Source: Larkinella soli (lineage in GTDB: Bacteria > Bacteroidota > Bacteroidia > Cytophagales > Spirosomataceae). Taken from it: a DNA stretch of 64,000 nucleotides. The stretch is from assembly GCF_003703975.1 (NCBI RefSeq), contig NZ_QTJY01000009.1, forward strand, positions 186,001 to 250,000, written 5' to 3'. Of the stretch, positions 1-7,976 are shown one piece after another. Position 1 is the stretch's first letter, and every line of letters starts with the position of its first letter. The position numbers and the translations under genes were made by a program. The notes under the pieces are model-generated. The model saw nothing but the letters and a program-made list of their open reading frames with translations, was not told where the DNA came from and made no database searches.

Positions 1-2
1 TT

Positions 3-1454
3 TATGTGGAAGCGCAGGACGGGGGCGACCCGAAACGCAAGGCCGACATCCGGGATAAGGTGTTTGCCGTGGATGCGCCCTTCGACGGCCGGCCGAAGGA
101 AATTTATGCGGCCGCCTACCGGTTCGACGGGTTTACCTGGGGCAATGAAATCCTGGCCCTGGCGACGGAACGCTGGTGGCAGACCCGCAAATCCATCACC
201 CGCACGGTGAATCCGTCCACCTGGCAGACGGCCGTTCTGTTCGACCGCTCGTCGGAAGACCGGTATTCGCATCCGGGCGTGCCCGACACCCGCCGGAACG
301 CCTTCGGTCTGGACGTGCTGAACCTGCTGCCGGGCAACGAGATTCTGATGCTCGGGACCGGAGCTTCGTCCGAGGGCGACCGCCCGTTTGTGGACGTGCT
401 GAACCTGACGAACCGCCGGACGCGCCGGCTCTGGCAGTCGGAAGCGCCGGTGTACGAGCGGGCGGTGGCCGTGCTGGATGCAGCGAAACAGCTCATTCTG
501 ACCACCCGTGAAACGCCTTCCGACAATCCCAACTACTACGTCCGGAACCTGAACGCCCGCAAAAAGGAGCCGGCTCTGTCGCAGGTAACGTTTTTTTCGC
601 ATCCCTATCCGCAGCTGAAGGGCATTCAGAAACAGGTGCTTCGCTATAAACGCCCGGACGGCGTGGATCTGACGGCGACGCTGTATCTCCCGGCCGGCTA
701 TAAAAAGGAAAACGGGCCGCTGCCGACTTTCCTCTGGGCCTATCCCGCCGAGTTCAAAAGCCGGGATGCAGCCGGGCAGGTGTCCGGTTCGCCCTATCAG
801 TTCAACCGCATCAGCTACTGGGGAGCCGCGGCCTTCGTGACGATGGGCTACGCCATTCTCGATAACGCATCCATTCCGATCGTCGGTGAAGGCGACAGGG
901 AGCCGAATGACACCTACGTCGAACAGCTCGTCGCCAGCGCCAAGGCCGCCATCGACGAGGGCGTCCGGCTGGGCGTCGTGGACGCGACGCGGGTCGGCGT
1001 CGGCGGGCACTCGTACGGAGCCTTCATGACGGCCAACCTGCTGACCCACAGCAATCTGTTCCGGGGCGGAATTGCCCGGAGCGGGGCCTACAACCGGACG
1101 CTGACCCCGTTCGGATTCCAGAACGAACAGCGCACCTATTGGCAGTCGCCCGAGGTATACAACCGCATGTCGCCGTTTATGAATGCCGATAAGATGAAAA
1201 CGCCCCTGCTGCTGGTCCACGGGGAGGCCGACAACAACACCGGTACGTTCCCGATCCAGTCGGAGCGGTATTACAACGCCCTGAAAGGCATGGGTGCCAC
1301 GACCCGGCTGGTCATGCTGCCTTACGAAAGCCACGGGTACGTGGCCCGGGAATCGTTGCTGCATATGCTCTGGGAAATGAACGCCTGGCTGGAGAAATAC
1401 GTCCGGAACCACCCCGCCGGTCAGCCGGCCGCGAAGATGTCGGGCGGAAAATAA
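3..1454 (+). CDS. S9-family prolyl oligopeptidase, 5' end outside window
   Basis: The reading frame is open to the first base of the window, so the N-terminus is missing; the GTG at 6 is not a convincing start. The visible 480 or so residues are the end of a beta-propeller and a complete alpha/beta-hydrolase domain of the S9 peptidase family. The serine nucleophile sits in GGHSYG (serine codon 1011-1013), the acid is probably the Asp in HGEADNNTG, and the His is in YESHGY. It most resembles the glutamyl-endopeptidase-like S9 branch, which cleaves peptides, usually in the periplasm of Bacteroidota. A signal peptide cannot be judged because the start is missing. It is followed directly by the aspS promoter. 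Confidence 0.85.
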   Translation, partial: YVEAQDGGDPKRKADIRDKVFAVDAPFDGRPKEIYAAAYRFDGFTWGNEILALATERWWQTRKSITRTVNPSTWQTAVLFDRSSEDRYSHPGVPDTRRNAFGLDVLNLLPGNEILMLGTGASSEGDRPFVDVLNLTNRRTRRLWQSEAPVYERAVAVLDAAKQLILTTRETPSDNPNYYVRNLNARKKEPALSQVTFFSHPYPQLKGIQKQVLRYKRPDGVDLTATLYLPAGYKKENGPLPTFLWAYPAEFKSRDAAGQVSGSPYQFNRISYWGAAAFVTMGYAILDNASIPIVGEGDREPNDTYVEQLVASAKAAIDEGVRLGVVDATRVGVGGHSYGAFMTANLLTHSNLFRGGIARSGAYNRTLTPFGFQNEQRTYWQSPEVYNRMSPFMNADKMKTPLLLVHGEADNNTGTFPIQSERYYNALKGMGATTRLVMLPYESHGYVARESLLHMLWEMNAWLEKYVRNHPAGQPAAKMSGGK

Positions 1455-1461
1455 TTCGGGT

Positions 1462-1492
1462 TTGTTAGCCGGGTTTACTTTGGCTACCTTTG
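1462..1492 (+). promoter_or_regulatory. Predicted Bacteroidota-type promoter of aspS
   Basis: TTG at 1462-1464, 20 bases of spacer, then TACCTTTG at 1485-1492. This matches the phylum's TTG-N19/20-TAnnTTTG promoter pattern. The aspS start codon lies 26 bases after it. Confidence 0.6.
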
Positions 1493-1518
1493 CGGCTTAT
1501 TGAACCATTTGAGAAGTT

Positions 1519-3288
1519 ATGCTCCGTACCCATACCTGCGGTGAACTCCGCATGGAACACGTCGGCACCCCGGTTTCGCTCTGCGGCTGGGTGCAGCGCG
1601 TTCGTGACAAAGGCGGTTTGATCTGGATCGACCTCCGCGACCGCTACGGCATTACCCAACTGCTGCTGGAGGAAGGTAAAACCGCCCCGGCGGCCATCGA
1701 GCTGGCCCGCTCGGCCGGCCGTGAATTCGTCGTGAAGGCGGTCGGGGAAGTCATCGAACGGAAATCCAAAAACCCCAATCTGCCGACCGGCGAGGTCGAA
1801 ATCCGGATCGACGGTCTGGAGGTGCTTAACCCGGCCAAACTGCCGCCCTTCCTGATCGAGGACGATACCGACGGCGGGGACGACCTGCGGATGAGATTCC
1901 GTTACCTGGACCTTCGCCGGAATACCGTGCGGAAAAACCTCGAACTGCGGCACAAAATGGCGCAGCAGACGCGGCTGTACATGGACGGACAGAGCTTCAT
2001 CGAAGTCGAAACGCCGGTGCTGATCAAGTCGACGCCCGAAGGAGCGCGGGACTTCGTGGTGCCGAGCCGCATGAACCCCGGCGAATTTTACGCTCTGCCG
2101 CAGTCACCTCAGACGTTCAAGCAATTGCTGATGGTGTCGGGCTTCGACCGGTATTACCAGATTGTCAAGTGTTTCCGTGACGAAGACCTGCGCGCCGACC
2201 GTCAGCCTGAGTTTACGCAGATCGACTGCGAAATGTCGTTTGTCACGCAGGAAGATATTCTCCAGATGTTTGAGGGGCTGATCCGCCACCTGTTCAAACA
2301 GGTGATCGGCGTCGAACTGGCCGAGGTGCCCCGGATGTCGTATGCCGACGCCATGAAGCTCTACGGCTCCGACAAACCCGATACACGCTTCGGGATGCCC
2401 TTCGTCGAACTGAAAGGTACCTTCGACACCGTCGACCTGACGTCCGGCCGGAATTTCGGCCTGTTCGACGCGGCCGGGATCGTGGTGGGCATCAACGCCA
2501 AAGGCTGCGCCGATTACACCCGCAAGCAGATCGACGAACTGACGGAGTGGATCAAACGGCCGCAGGTAGGCGCCAAAGGGCTGATCTATGTCCGCTATAA
2601 TACCGACGGAACCATCAAGTCCTCGGTCGATAAGTTTTACTCGGAAGAAGACCTGAAGCACTGGGTGGTCCGGTTCCAGGCCGAGCCGGGCGACCTCCTG
2701 CTGATCCTGGCCGGCGACACCGCCAAAACCCGCAAGCAGCTGAACGAGCTGCGGCTGGAAATGGGCAGCCGCCTGGGTCTGCGCGATCCGGGCCGGTTCA
2801 GTTCGCTCTGGGTGCTGGACTTCCCGCTGCTCGAATGGAGCGAGGAAGAAAACCGCTGGTTTGCCATGCACCACCCGTTCACCTCCCCGAAACCCGAGGA
2901 TATTCCGCTGCTCGAAACCGACCCCGGTTCGGTGCGGGCCAACGCCTATGACCTGGTGATCAACGGAACGGAAGTAGGCGGGGGGTCCATCCGGATTTTC
3001 CAGAAAGAGCTTCAGTCGAAGATGTTCGACATCCTCGGTTTTTCGCCGGAAGAGGCCAGGGCCCAGTTCGGCTTTCTGCTGGACGCTTTCGAATACGGCG
3101 CACCGCCCCACGGCGGGATTGCGTTCGGTTTCGACCGGTTATGCTCGATCTTCGGCGGGGCCGATTCCATCCGGGATTATATCGCCTTCCCGAAAAACAA
3201 TTCCGGCCGCGACGTCATGATCGATTCGCCCGCCGGCATCTCGCCGGCGCAGCTGAACGAGCTGCAGATTGCGGTGGTGAAGAAATAA
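1519..3288 (+). CDS. aspS: Aspartate--tRNA ligase
   Basis: Charges tRNA-Asp with aspartate in the cytoplasm; a class II synthetase. At 589 residues it has the normal bacterial length. The N-terminal OB-fold anticodon-binding domain covers about residues 1-105. Class II motif 2 ([16 protein letters not shown]) is at 219-234, the bacterial GAD insertion lies roughly at 285-420, and motif 3 ([10 protein letters not shown]) is near 532-541. The ATG at 1519 fits the family N-terminus ([10 protein letters not shown]). Discriminating versus non-discriminating enzyme cannot be told from the sequence alone. The gene is monocistronic: a promoter lies just upstream and a strong terminator just downstream. 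Confidence 0.97.
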   Translation: MLRTHTCGELRMEHVGTPVSLCGWVQRVRDKGGLIWIDLRDRYGITQLLLEEGKTAPAAIELARSAGREFVVKAVGEVIERKSKNPNLPTGEVEIRIDGLEVLNPAKLPPFLIEDDTDGGDDLRMRFRYLDLRRNTVRKNLELRHKMAQQTRLYMDGQSFIEVETPVLIKSTPEGARDFVVPSRMNPGEFYALPQSPQTFKQLLMVSGFDRYYQIVKCFRDEDLRADRQPEFTQIDCEMSFVTQEDILQMFEGLIRHLFKQVIGVELAEVPRMSYADAMKLYGSDKPDTRFGMPFVELKGTFDTVDLTSGRNFGLFDAAGIVVGINAKGCADYTRKQIDELTEWIKRPQVGAKGLIYVRYNTDGTIKSSVDKFYSEEDLKHWVVRFQAEPGDLLLILAGDTAKTRKQLNELRLEMGSRLGLRDPGRFSSLWVLDFPLLEWSEEENRWFAMHHPFTSPKPEDIPLLETDPGSVRANAYDLVINGTEVGGGSIRIFQKELQSKMFDILGFSPEEARAQFGFLLDAFEYGAPPHGGIAFGFDRLCSIFGGADSIRDYIAFPKNNSGRDVMIDSPAGISPAQLNELQIAVVKK

Positions 3289-3293
3289 CAACG

Positions 3294-3321
3294 AAAAAGG
3301 GGCCTTTCGGGCCCCTTTTTT
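3294..3321. terminator. Bidirectional intrinsic terminator between aspS and the DinB gene
   Basis: An 11-bp perfect stem (AAAAAGGGGCC / GGCCCCTTTTT) with a 5-base loop, with a T-run on one strand and an A-run on the other. It lies between two convergent genes, so it can stop transcription from both sides. Confidence 0.85.
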
Positions 3322-3325
3322 ACGA

Positions 3326-3868
3326 TCAGAACAATTTCTCGTTGGGTGGTTTGATGCCTTTCATCCGAATGTAGATGGTGGCCTGCCCGCGGTGGTGCGT
3401 CTGGTGCTCGAAGGCTTTGGCGAAAATCATTTCCTTCTGCATTTCCCGGCCGAACACGTTCCCCTTTTCGGCCAATTGGCTGTCGTTCATGCCTTTCAGA
3501 GCCTCGATGACAAAATCGTAGCTGTCCATCACCGCTTTGGTCAGGTTCGCCTTCGATTTCATGTCGTCCATTTTTTCCAGGTTCTTGCCCTGGTTGGGAT
3601 TGGCTTTGCCGCTGGCGGCCGAGGCAAAGGCATAATTCGCGTTGGCCAGGTGAAGCATCTGTTCGGCGAAGCTGCGGATCTCGGGGTTGGGTTTGTAGCC
3701 CATCCCGTCTTCGGGCATCACGTCGAGGTATTCCTTCGTGTAGGCTTTGGCCCGTTCCCATTCGGTCACCATCTGGCTCACGGTTTTGGGGGTCAGTCCG
3801 GTACTAAAACTGCTGAGGGTCAGCCAGCACATGAGCGCAAGCGCCACAAACAGGGAGTTTTTTTTCAT
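3326..3868 (-). CDS. DinB-family putative metal-dependent protein, exported
   Basis: A four-helix DinB-like protein of 180 residues. The likely metal ligands are one His in the middle of the chain (QMLHLAN) and the C-terminal HQTHH cluster, as in the DinB/YfiT superfamily of metal-binding proteins (some are thiol transferases). The N-terminus from the ATG at 3868 (MKKNSLFVALALMCWLTL) is a signal peptide or membrane anchor, so I chose this start rather than 3937. The cellular substrate is unknown. A promoter of the phylum type lies 27-56 bases upstream. Confidence 0.8.
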   Translation of the reverse strand: MKKNSLFVALALMCWLTLSSFSTGLTPKTVSQMVTEWERAKAYTKEYLDVMPEDGMGYKPNPEIRSFAEQMLHLANANYAFASAASGKANPNQGKNLEKMDDMKSKANLTKAVMDSYDFVIEALKGMNDSQLAEKGNVFGREMQKEMIFAKAFEHQTHHRGQATIYIRMKGIKPPNEKLF

Positions 3869-3894
3869 GAGGGACAAGGTTTGTGTTCCGGCGT

Positions 3895-3924
3895 CAAAGT
3901 TATAAGGGTACGGCAGGTTTGCAA
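3895..3924 (-). promoter_or_regulatory. Predicted promoter of the DinB-family gene
   Basis: On the minus strand: TTG (3924-3922), 19 bases, TAACTTTG (3902-3895). It matches the TTG-N19-TAnnTTTG pattern and also favours the shorter start at 3868, which lies downstream of it. Confidence 0.6.
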
Positions 3925-4038
3925 GAGTCCCGTTCATTTTTATCCCGGCCGGGATGTCATTAAATAAAAAGCCGATCGGGAATGTATTTTGAATTGCTTT
4001 TTCGTTTAAACTGTACAGTTATATAGAACCCATGTACT

Positions 4039-5172
4039 ATGCTCTTACCTGCCGAATACGCCCGTTATGAAAAACACCTGAATCTGCCGGAGATAGGGGT
4101 GGAAGGGCAACTGAAGCTGAAAAAGGCCCGTGTTCTGGTGGTGGGTGCGGGGGGGCTGGGCTGTCCCGTTCTTCTTTACCTGACGGCGGCCGGCGTCGGA
4201 ACGATCGGCGTAATCGACCCCGATACGGTCAGTATCAGTAACCTGCAGCGGCAGGTACTCTACACGACCGAACAGGTGGGCAAACCCAAGGCAACCGTTG
4301 CCGTCAATTCCCTCAAAAAGATCAATCCGGAAATCCGGTTCAACGCCTACGCCTATGCGCTCGACCGTGCCAATGCCCGCACCATCCTCGAGGAATACGA
4401 CCTGGTGGTCGACTGTACGGACAACTTCACCGTGCGGTATCTGGTCAACGACGTCTGCGTGATGCAGGAAAAACCGTTCATTTACGGAGCCATTCACCGT
4501 TTCGAAGGGCAGGTGGCGGTTCTGAACGCCGTCCTTTCGACCGACGACGGGGTGCGTCGCGGACCGACCTACCGCTGCCTGTTCCCGGAGTTTCCGAACC
4601 AGATGGAGATTCCGAACTGCGCCGAAACCGGCGTGCTGGGCGTGCTGCCGGGCGTCATCGGCACCTATCAGGCCAGCGAAACCATCAAGATGATTACCGG
4701 CATCGGACGGCCGCTGAACGAGGAGCTACTCATGGTGGACCTGCTGGCGATGTCGTTTCAGAAGATCAAAGTCCGTCGGCGGCTGGATGCCGAAGCGGCC
4801 GCGCAGCGGGGATGGGAAGAAGGAAACCGGGTGCCGGCCCCGCAGGAGACGCCCAAAAGCCTCACGGCCGTCGAACTGGCCGAGCGACTGGACCAGGGGG
4901 AGGAAATCTTCCTGCTCGACGTTCGGGAGCGGCCCGAATATAATATCTGCCACCTCGAAAACGCGGTGCTGATCCCGGTGAACATCATCGCCAACAACGT
5001 CAAACGCATTCCGACCGACCGGCCCGTGGTTGTCTACTGTCACCACGGCATCCGCAGCCAGTATGTCGTCGATTACCTTCAGAAAGAATTCGGCTTCAGC
5101 AACATCACCAATCTCCAGGGCGGCATTCATGCCTGGGCGCGCGATGTCCAGCCGGAGATGGAAGTATACTGA
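4039..5172 (+). CDS. MoeB/ThiF-family adenylyltransferase with C-terminal rhodanese domain
   Basis: Activates the C-terminal glycine of a ubiquitin-like sulfur carrier (MoaD/ThiS type) as an acyl adenylate. The fused rhodanese domain would then deliver sulfur. Nucleotide-binding loop GAGGLG is at residues 36-41, the arginine-rich SNLQRQ at 67-72, the conserved Asp in CTDN at 128, and a crossover-loop Cys in NCAETG at 194. The rhodanese domain covers about 275-377 with active-site Cys334 in VVYCHHGIRS. Unlike E. coli MoeB, the structural zinc cysteines are incomplete: Thr178 stands where the first Cys of CxxC would be (only Cys180 remains), and no second CxxC pair is present. MoaD or ThiS as partner cannot be decided here. 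Confidence 0.88.
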   Translation: MLLPAEYARYEKHLNLPEIGVEGQLKLKKARVLVVGAGGLGCPVLLYLTAAGVGTIGVIDPDTVSISNLQRQVLYTTEQVGKPKATVAVNSLKKINPEIRFNAYAYALDRANARTILEEYDLVVDCTDNFTVRYLVNDVCVMQEKPFIYGAIHRFEGQVAVLNAVLSTDDGVRRGPTYRCLFPEFPNQMEIPNCAETGVLGVLPGVIGTYQASETIKMITGIGRPLNEELLMVDLLAMSFQKIKVRRRLDAEAAAQRGWEEGNRVPAPQETPKSLTAVELAERLDQGEEIFLLDVRERPEYNICHLENAVLIPVNIIANNVKRIPTDRPVVVYCHHGIRSQYVVDYLQKEFGFSNITNLQGGIHAWARDVQPEMEVY

Positions 5173-5173
5173 T

Positions 5174-5265
5174 AAAAGTGTAGGGGTTGGGGAGTTTAGA
5201 GGTTTAGGAGTCGGCTTCGCACTGCAAAGCAACTCTCTAACGCCTAAACTCCTCAGCCCCTACAC
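5174..5265. repeat. Large imperfect inverted repeat between convergent genes
   Basis: Arms of 22 bp (5178-5199 and 5244-5265) pair with two mismatches, both compatible with G-U pairing, across a 44-base spacer. It fills the gap between the MoeB-rhodanese gene and the convergent PAS gene and is flanked by AAAA/TTTT, so it could serve as a two-way terminator. The words AACTCCCCAAC and CCTCCTAAAC recur at 9557-9590, suggesting a dispersed repeat. Confidence 0.6.
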
Positions 5266-5275
5266 GTTTTGACCC

Positions 5276-5797
5276 CTACACTTCCTTCTCGACGGCAATG
5301 AAGTGCGTCAATTCTCCCTGCTGGCTCCAGATAGGGTCGATTTCGATGTTGCAAAGGTAGGGTTCGCCGTCTTTGCGGTAGTTGATGAGCTGCTCCCGGA
5401 TCGGGCGGATGCGGTGTTTGTAGGCGGCTTCCTGCAACTCCTTCGATAGCCGGCGGATTGCTTCGGGGTTCGTATTCGGTCCCTGCAGAAAATAGGGGGT
5501 CTGCCCGATGGCCTCTTCCGGCCTGTAGCCGGTCATGGACAGAAAGCGGTGGCTGACCCAGAGAATGGATTTCTGGGTGTCCGTCACGATCAGCGTGTAG
5601 CCTTCTCCCAGCGCCTTGTCATAATCCCGGTGCAGACGCCAGTCAAAAATATGCGCCAGTTGGTGAAACAGGTCGACTTCCCGGCGGTGGTGACGAAACT
5701 GGGCCTGTTCCAGAAGCGTAATCTCCATCGAAGCCGTCGGGAACGGGCGGGCCGAAGAAAAAATATTCTTCAGATATTCCGCATAAGATTGAGTCAT
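5276..5797 (-). CDS. Single-domain PAS protein resembling a cysteine-less LOV domain
   Basis: A 173-residue protein with one PAS domain at about residues 65-173 and an N-terminal helical cap. The helix-E region reads GQTPYFLQGPNT (98-109). This is close to the LOV signature GRNCRFLQGP, but the flavin-adduct cysteine is replaced by Pro, and the Asn before it by Thr. The segment NYRKDGEPYLCNIEIDPI also follows the LOV/PAS beta-sheet pattern. There is no output domain, so it would act by protein contact or is a signalling fragment. Start chosen at the ATG 5797, since upstream residues are Arg-rich and unlike coding sequence. Ligand unknown. Confidence 0.75.
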   Translation of the reverse strand: MTQSYAEYLKNIFSSARPFPTASMEITLLEQAQFRHHRREVDLFHQLAHIFDWRLHRDYDKALGEGYTLIVTDTQKSILWVSHRFLSMTGYRPEEAIGQTPYFLQGPNTNPEAIRRLSKELQEAAYKHRIRPIREQLINYRKDGEPYLCNIEIDPIWSQQGELTHFIAVEKEV

Positions 5798-5898
5798 TTC
5801 CAAAGTGCCGCCCCTCCTCGGGCGCCACGCGTAAAAAGAGATCCGCAAAATATGAAAAATACGCCGAAAGTCGGCGTCTTCACTAAAAACGGGCGACT

Positions 5899-6774
5899 TT
5901 ATTTTCCTTCGAGAACGACGCCCATCGTCCATCGAAAATCATTGTTTTTCCGGCCCGGCACCACCACGCTCTCGTAAGAGTTCTGGAGAGTGGTTCGTAA
6001 GCTGACGGTCGCCGTCATCTTAACCTGAAACGTCAGGTTTCCGTTCCAGCGAAGGTTACGCCGGTTCAGGGCCGGCTGCATGAAAACCGTGTGCGTCAGG
6101 CTGTAACGGCCCTGACTCCACTGATATTCGCCCAAAATCCGGGTCGAGTTACGAAGCACGTCAACATCAGCCACCTCCGCCGAATTGGTGATGAAATCCG
6201 TGTATTCATAGAGCAGCACGTTTGTCACCGACAGGTACACGTCCTTGCGGCTCAGCAGTTTGTAACCGACTCCGGCTCCGCCCGTAAACCGGTTCCGGAT
6301 CTTCCGCAGGTTGCTTTTCTCGATCGACCCGAAGCCGAGGTAATAAAACCGGTTTTCGTGAAAGAGCGTCGTCCGGAAGTCGGTCAGGAATTCGCGTTCG
6401 TTGAGCTGCCGGTTCTGCCGGCCGTAGGCGAAGGTGGGGGTGCTGGCAAACCGGAAGAGCCGGCTGACGGCCCAGTCGAGGGATGCGCTCGTCTGAATCA
6501 GGGTCCGGTCGACGTTGCCGGCTGCGAAGGTGCCGTCGGCGGTCAGCTTGTAATGAAAGCCGGTCGGGTCGCTGGCGGCCACCGTATCCTCCGAGGCTTT
6601 CTTCTGATTCGTGCTGATCTTGTCGGCCCTGCCGGTATCGGCCGCGACCGTGTCGGCGGGTACGGCCCGCAGCAGACGATCGGGCGCCGGCAGGGGCGGG
6701 GCGGGTGGGTTCTGCGCGGCAGCGATCAGGGAAAAAATCAGACAAAGAAGAGGTCCGAACAGAAATTTCATCAT
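5899..6774 (-). CDS. DUF481-family outer-membrane beta-barrel protein
   Basis: A 291-residue protein with a clear signal peptide (MMKFLFGPLLCLIFSLIAAAQ) and a Pro-rich, then Asp/Thr-rich linker to about residue 80. The remainder has the alternating aromatic strands of the DUF481 (YdiY-like) salt-induced outer-membrane family. The tandem ATG at 6774/6771 begins the signal peptide; the longer frame from 6825 adds an implausible leader. Function in the family is unknown. It diverges from the Kelch gene. Confidence 0.75.
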   Translation of the reverse strand: MMKFLFGPLLCLIFSLIAAAQNPPAPPLPAPDRLLRAVPADTVAADTGRADKISTNQKKASEDTVAASDPTGFHYKLTADGTFAAGNVDRTLIQTSASLDWAVSRLFRFASTPTFAYGRQNRQLNEREFLTDFRTTLFHENRFYYLGFGSIEKSNLRKIRNRFTGGAGVGYKLLSRKDVYLSVTNVLLYEYTDFITNSAEVADVDVLRNSTRILGEYQWSQGRYSLTHTVFMQPALNRRNLRWNGNLTFQVKMTATVSLRTTLQNSYESVVVPGRKNNDFRWTMGVVLEGK

Positions 6775-6888
6775 AGAGAACAGCAGGTGGTCTGTCAACA
6801 ATAACGGGTATTCGGCCCATTTCACATGATTTACTTATTAAAGCAACGGAATCGGGCGGTAGCATGGGGCAGAACCGGAATCCATCCT

Positions 6889-6896
6889 TATTTTTG
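6889..6896 (+). promoter_or_regulatory. Predicted -7 element upstream of the Kelch gene
   Basis: TATTTTTG matches TAnnTTTG and lies about 40 bases before the probable start codon. No clear TTG is found at the -33 position. Confidence 0.4.
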
Positions 6897-6937
6897 GGGG
6901 GCGGCCGAACCGCCTGATTTTCCTAAACCAACAGTTG

Positions 6938-7912
6938 ATGATCATGAACAAGAGATGTCTGAGCCTCTTGGCTGCGGCTTTATGCAGCCAGACCCTTGCC
7001 TTTGCCCAGTCGTGGCAGCCCGTCACGACGCAGAATGAATGCGAAAAACGGCACGAAAACGCGGCCGCGCTCATCGGCGACAGCCTTTACGCCATCGGCG
7101 GACGCGGCATCAAGCCTACCGAAGCGCTGAACCTGAAGACCCTGATGTGGCGTAAAATGCCGGCCCCCCCGGTGGAAATGAACCACTTCCAGGCCATCAA
7201 CTACAATGACGAGATTTACGTAATGGGCGCCTTCGAGGGCAAATATCCCCACGAAACGCCGATTCCCAACATTTACATCTACAGCCCCCGGAAAGGCGAG
7301 TGGCGCAAAGGGCCGGAAATCCCGCAGGAAAAACGACGCGGCTCGGCCGGGGTGGTCGTCTACAACAACAGGATTTACATGGTCTGCGGCATCATCGACG
7401 GCCATTACGACGGCCACGTGGCCTGGCTTGATGAATACGACCCGAAAGCCGATACCTGGAAACGGCTGGCCGACGCGCCCCGCGTCCGCGACCACATCAG
7501 CGCGGCCGTCGTAGGCAATAAACTGTATCTGGCCGGCGGTCGGCGGTCGTCCGCGAAAACGAACCAGGTGCTGGAAACGACCATCGCCGAGGTCGACGTC
7601 TACGATTTCAAAACCGGCCGCTGGGAGACGCTGCCTTCCGAGAGCAACATCCCGACGAAGCGGGCGGGCGGAACGGCCGTGACCCTCGACAACAAGGTCT
7701 GGATCATCGGCGGAGAAAGCCCGCAGCTTCAGGCCCACAGCGAAGCCGAGATCCTCGACCCGAAAACCAACCGCTGGACCTCCGGCCCCAAAATGCAGCA
7801 GGGCCGTCACGGAACGCAGGCCGTAGTGTATAAAAAGAACATTTACATCGTAGCCGGATCGGCCAACCACGGCGGTGGTCCGGAGCTGAATACGGTGGAG
7901 GTGCTGAAATAA
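6938..7912 (+). CDS. Secreted Kelch-repeat beta-propeller protein
   Basis: 324 residues, beginning with a signal peptide (MIMNKRCLSLLAAALCSQTLAFA, cleavage near residue 23). It then has about six Kelch blades with the usual pattern of hydrophobic strand, double Gly and spaced Tyr/Trp (YAIGGRG, YVMGAFEG, YMVCGIID, YLAGGRRS, WIIGGESP, YIVAGSAN). Kelch propellers bind ligands or carry catalysis in galactose-oxidase-like enzymes; no catalytic copper ligands are evident, so a binding role is more likely. Start may be the ATG at 6938 or 6944. It stands alone, upstream of purM. Confidence 0.85.
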   Translation: MIMNKRCLSLLAAALCSQTLAFAQSWQPVTTQNECEKRHENAAALIGDSLYAIGGRGIKPTEALNLKTLMWRKMPAPPVEMNHFQAINYNDEIYVMGAFEGKYPHETPIPNIYIYSPRKGEWRKGPEIPQEKRRGSAGVVVYNNRIYMVCGIIDGHYDGHVAWLDEYDPKADTWKRLADAPRVRDHISAAVVGNKLYLAGGRRSSAKTNQVLETTIAEVDVYDFKTGRWETLPSESNIPTKRAGGTAVTLDNKVWIIGGESPQLQAHSEAEILDPKTNRWTSGPKMQQGRHGTQAVVYKKNIYIVAGSANHGGGPELNTVEVLK

Positions 7913-7947
7913 GTCGGCGTGATTCGGCGGGCAGTAATCAGAACCTG

Positions 7948-7955
7948 TATCTTTG
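7948..7955 (+). promoter_or_regulatory. Predicted -7 element of purM
   Basis: TATCTTTG matches TAnnTTTG exactly, 21 bases before the purM start codon. The -33 TTG is not obvious. Confidence 0.5.
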
Positions 7956-7976
7956 CGGTCTGATTACTGCCTACTG

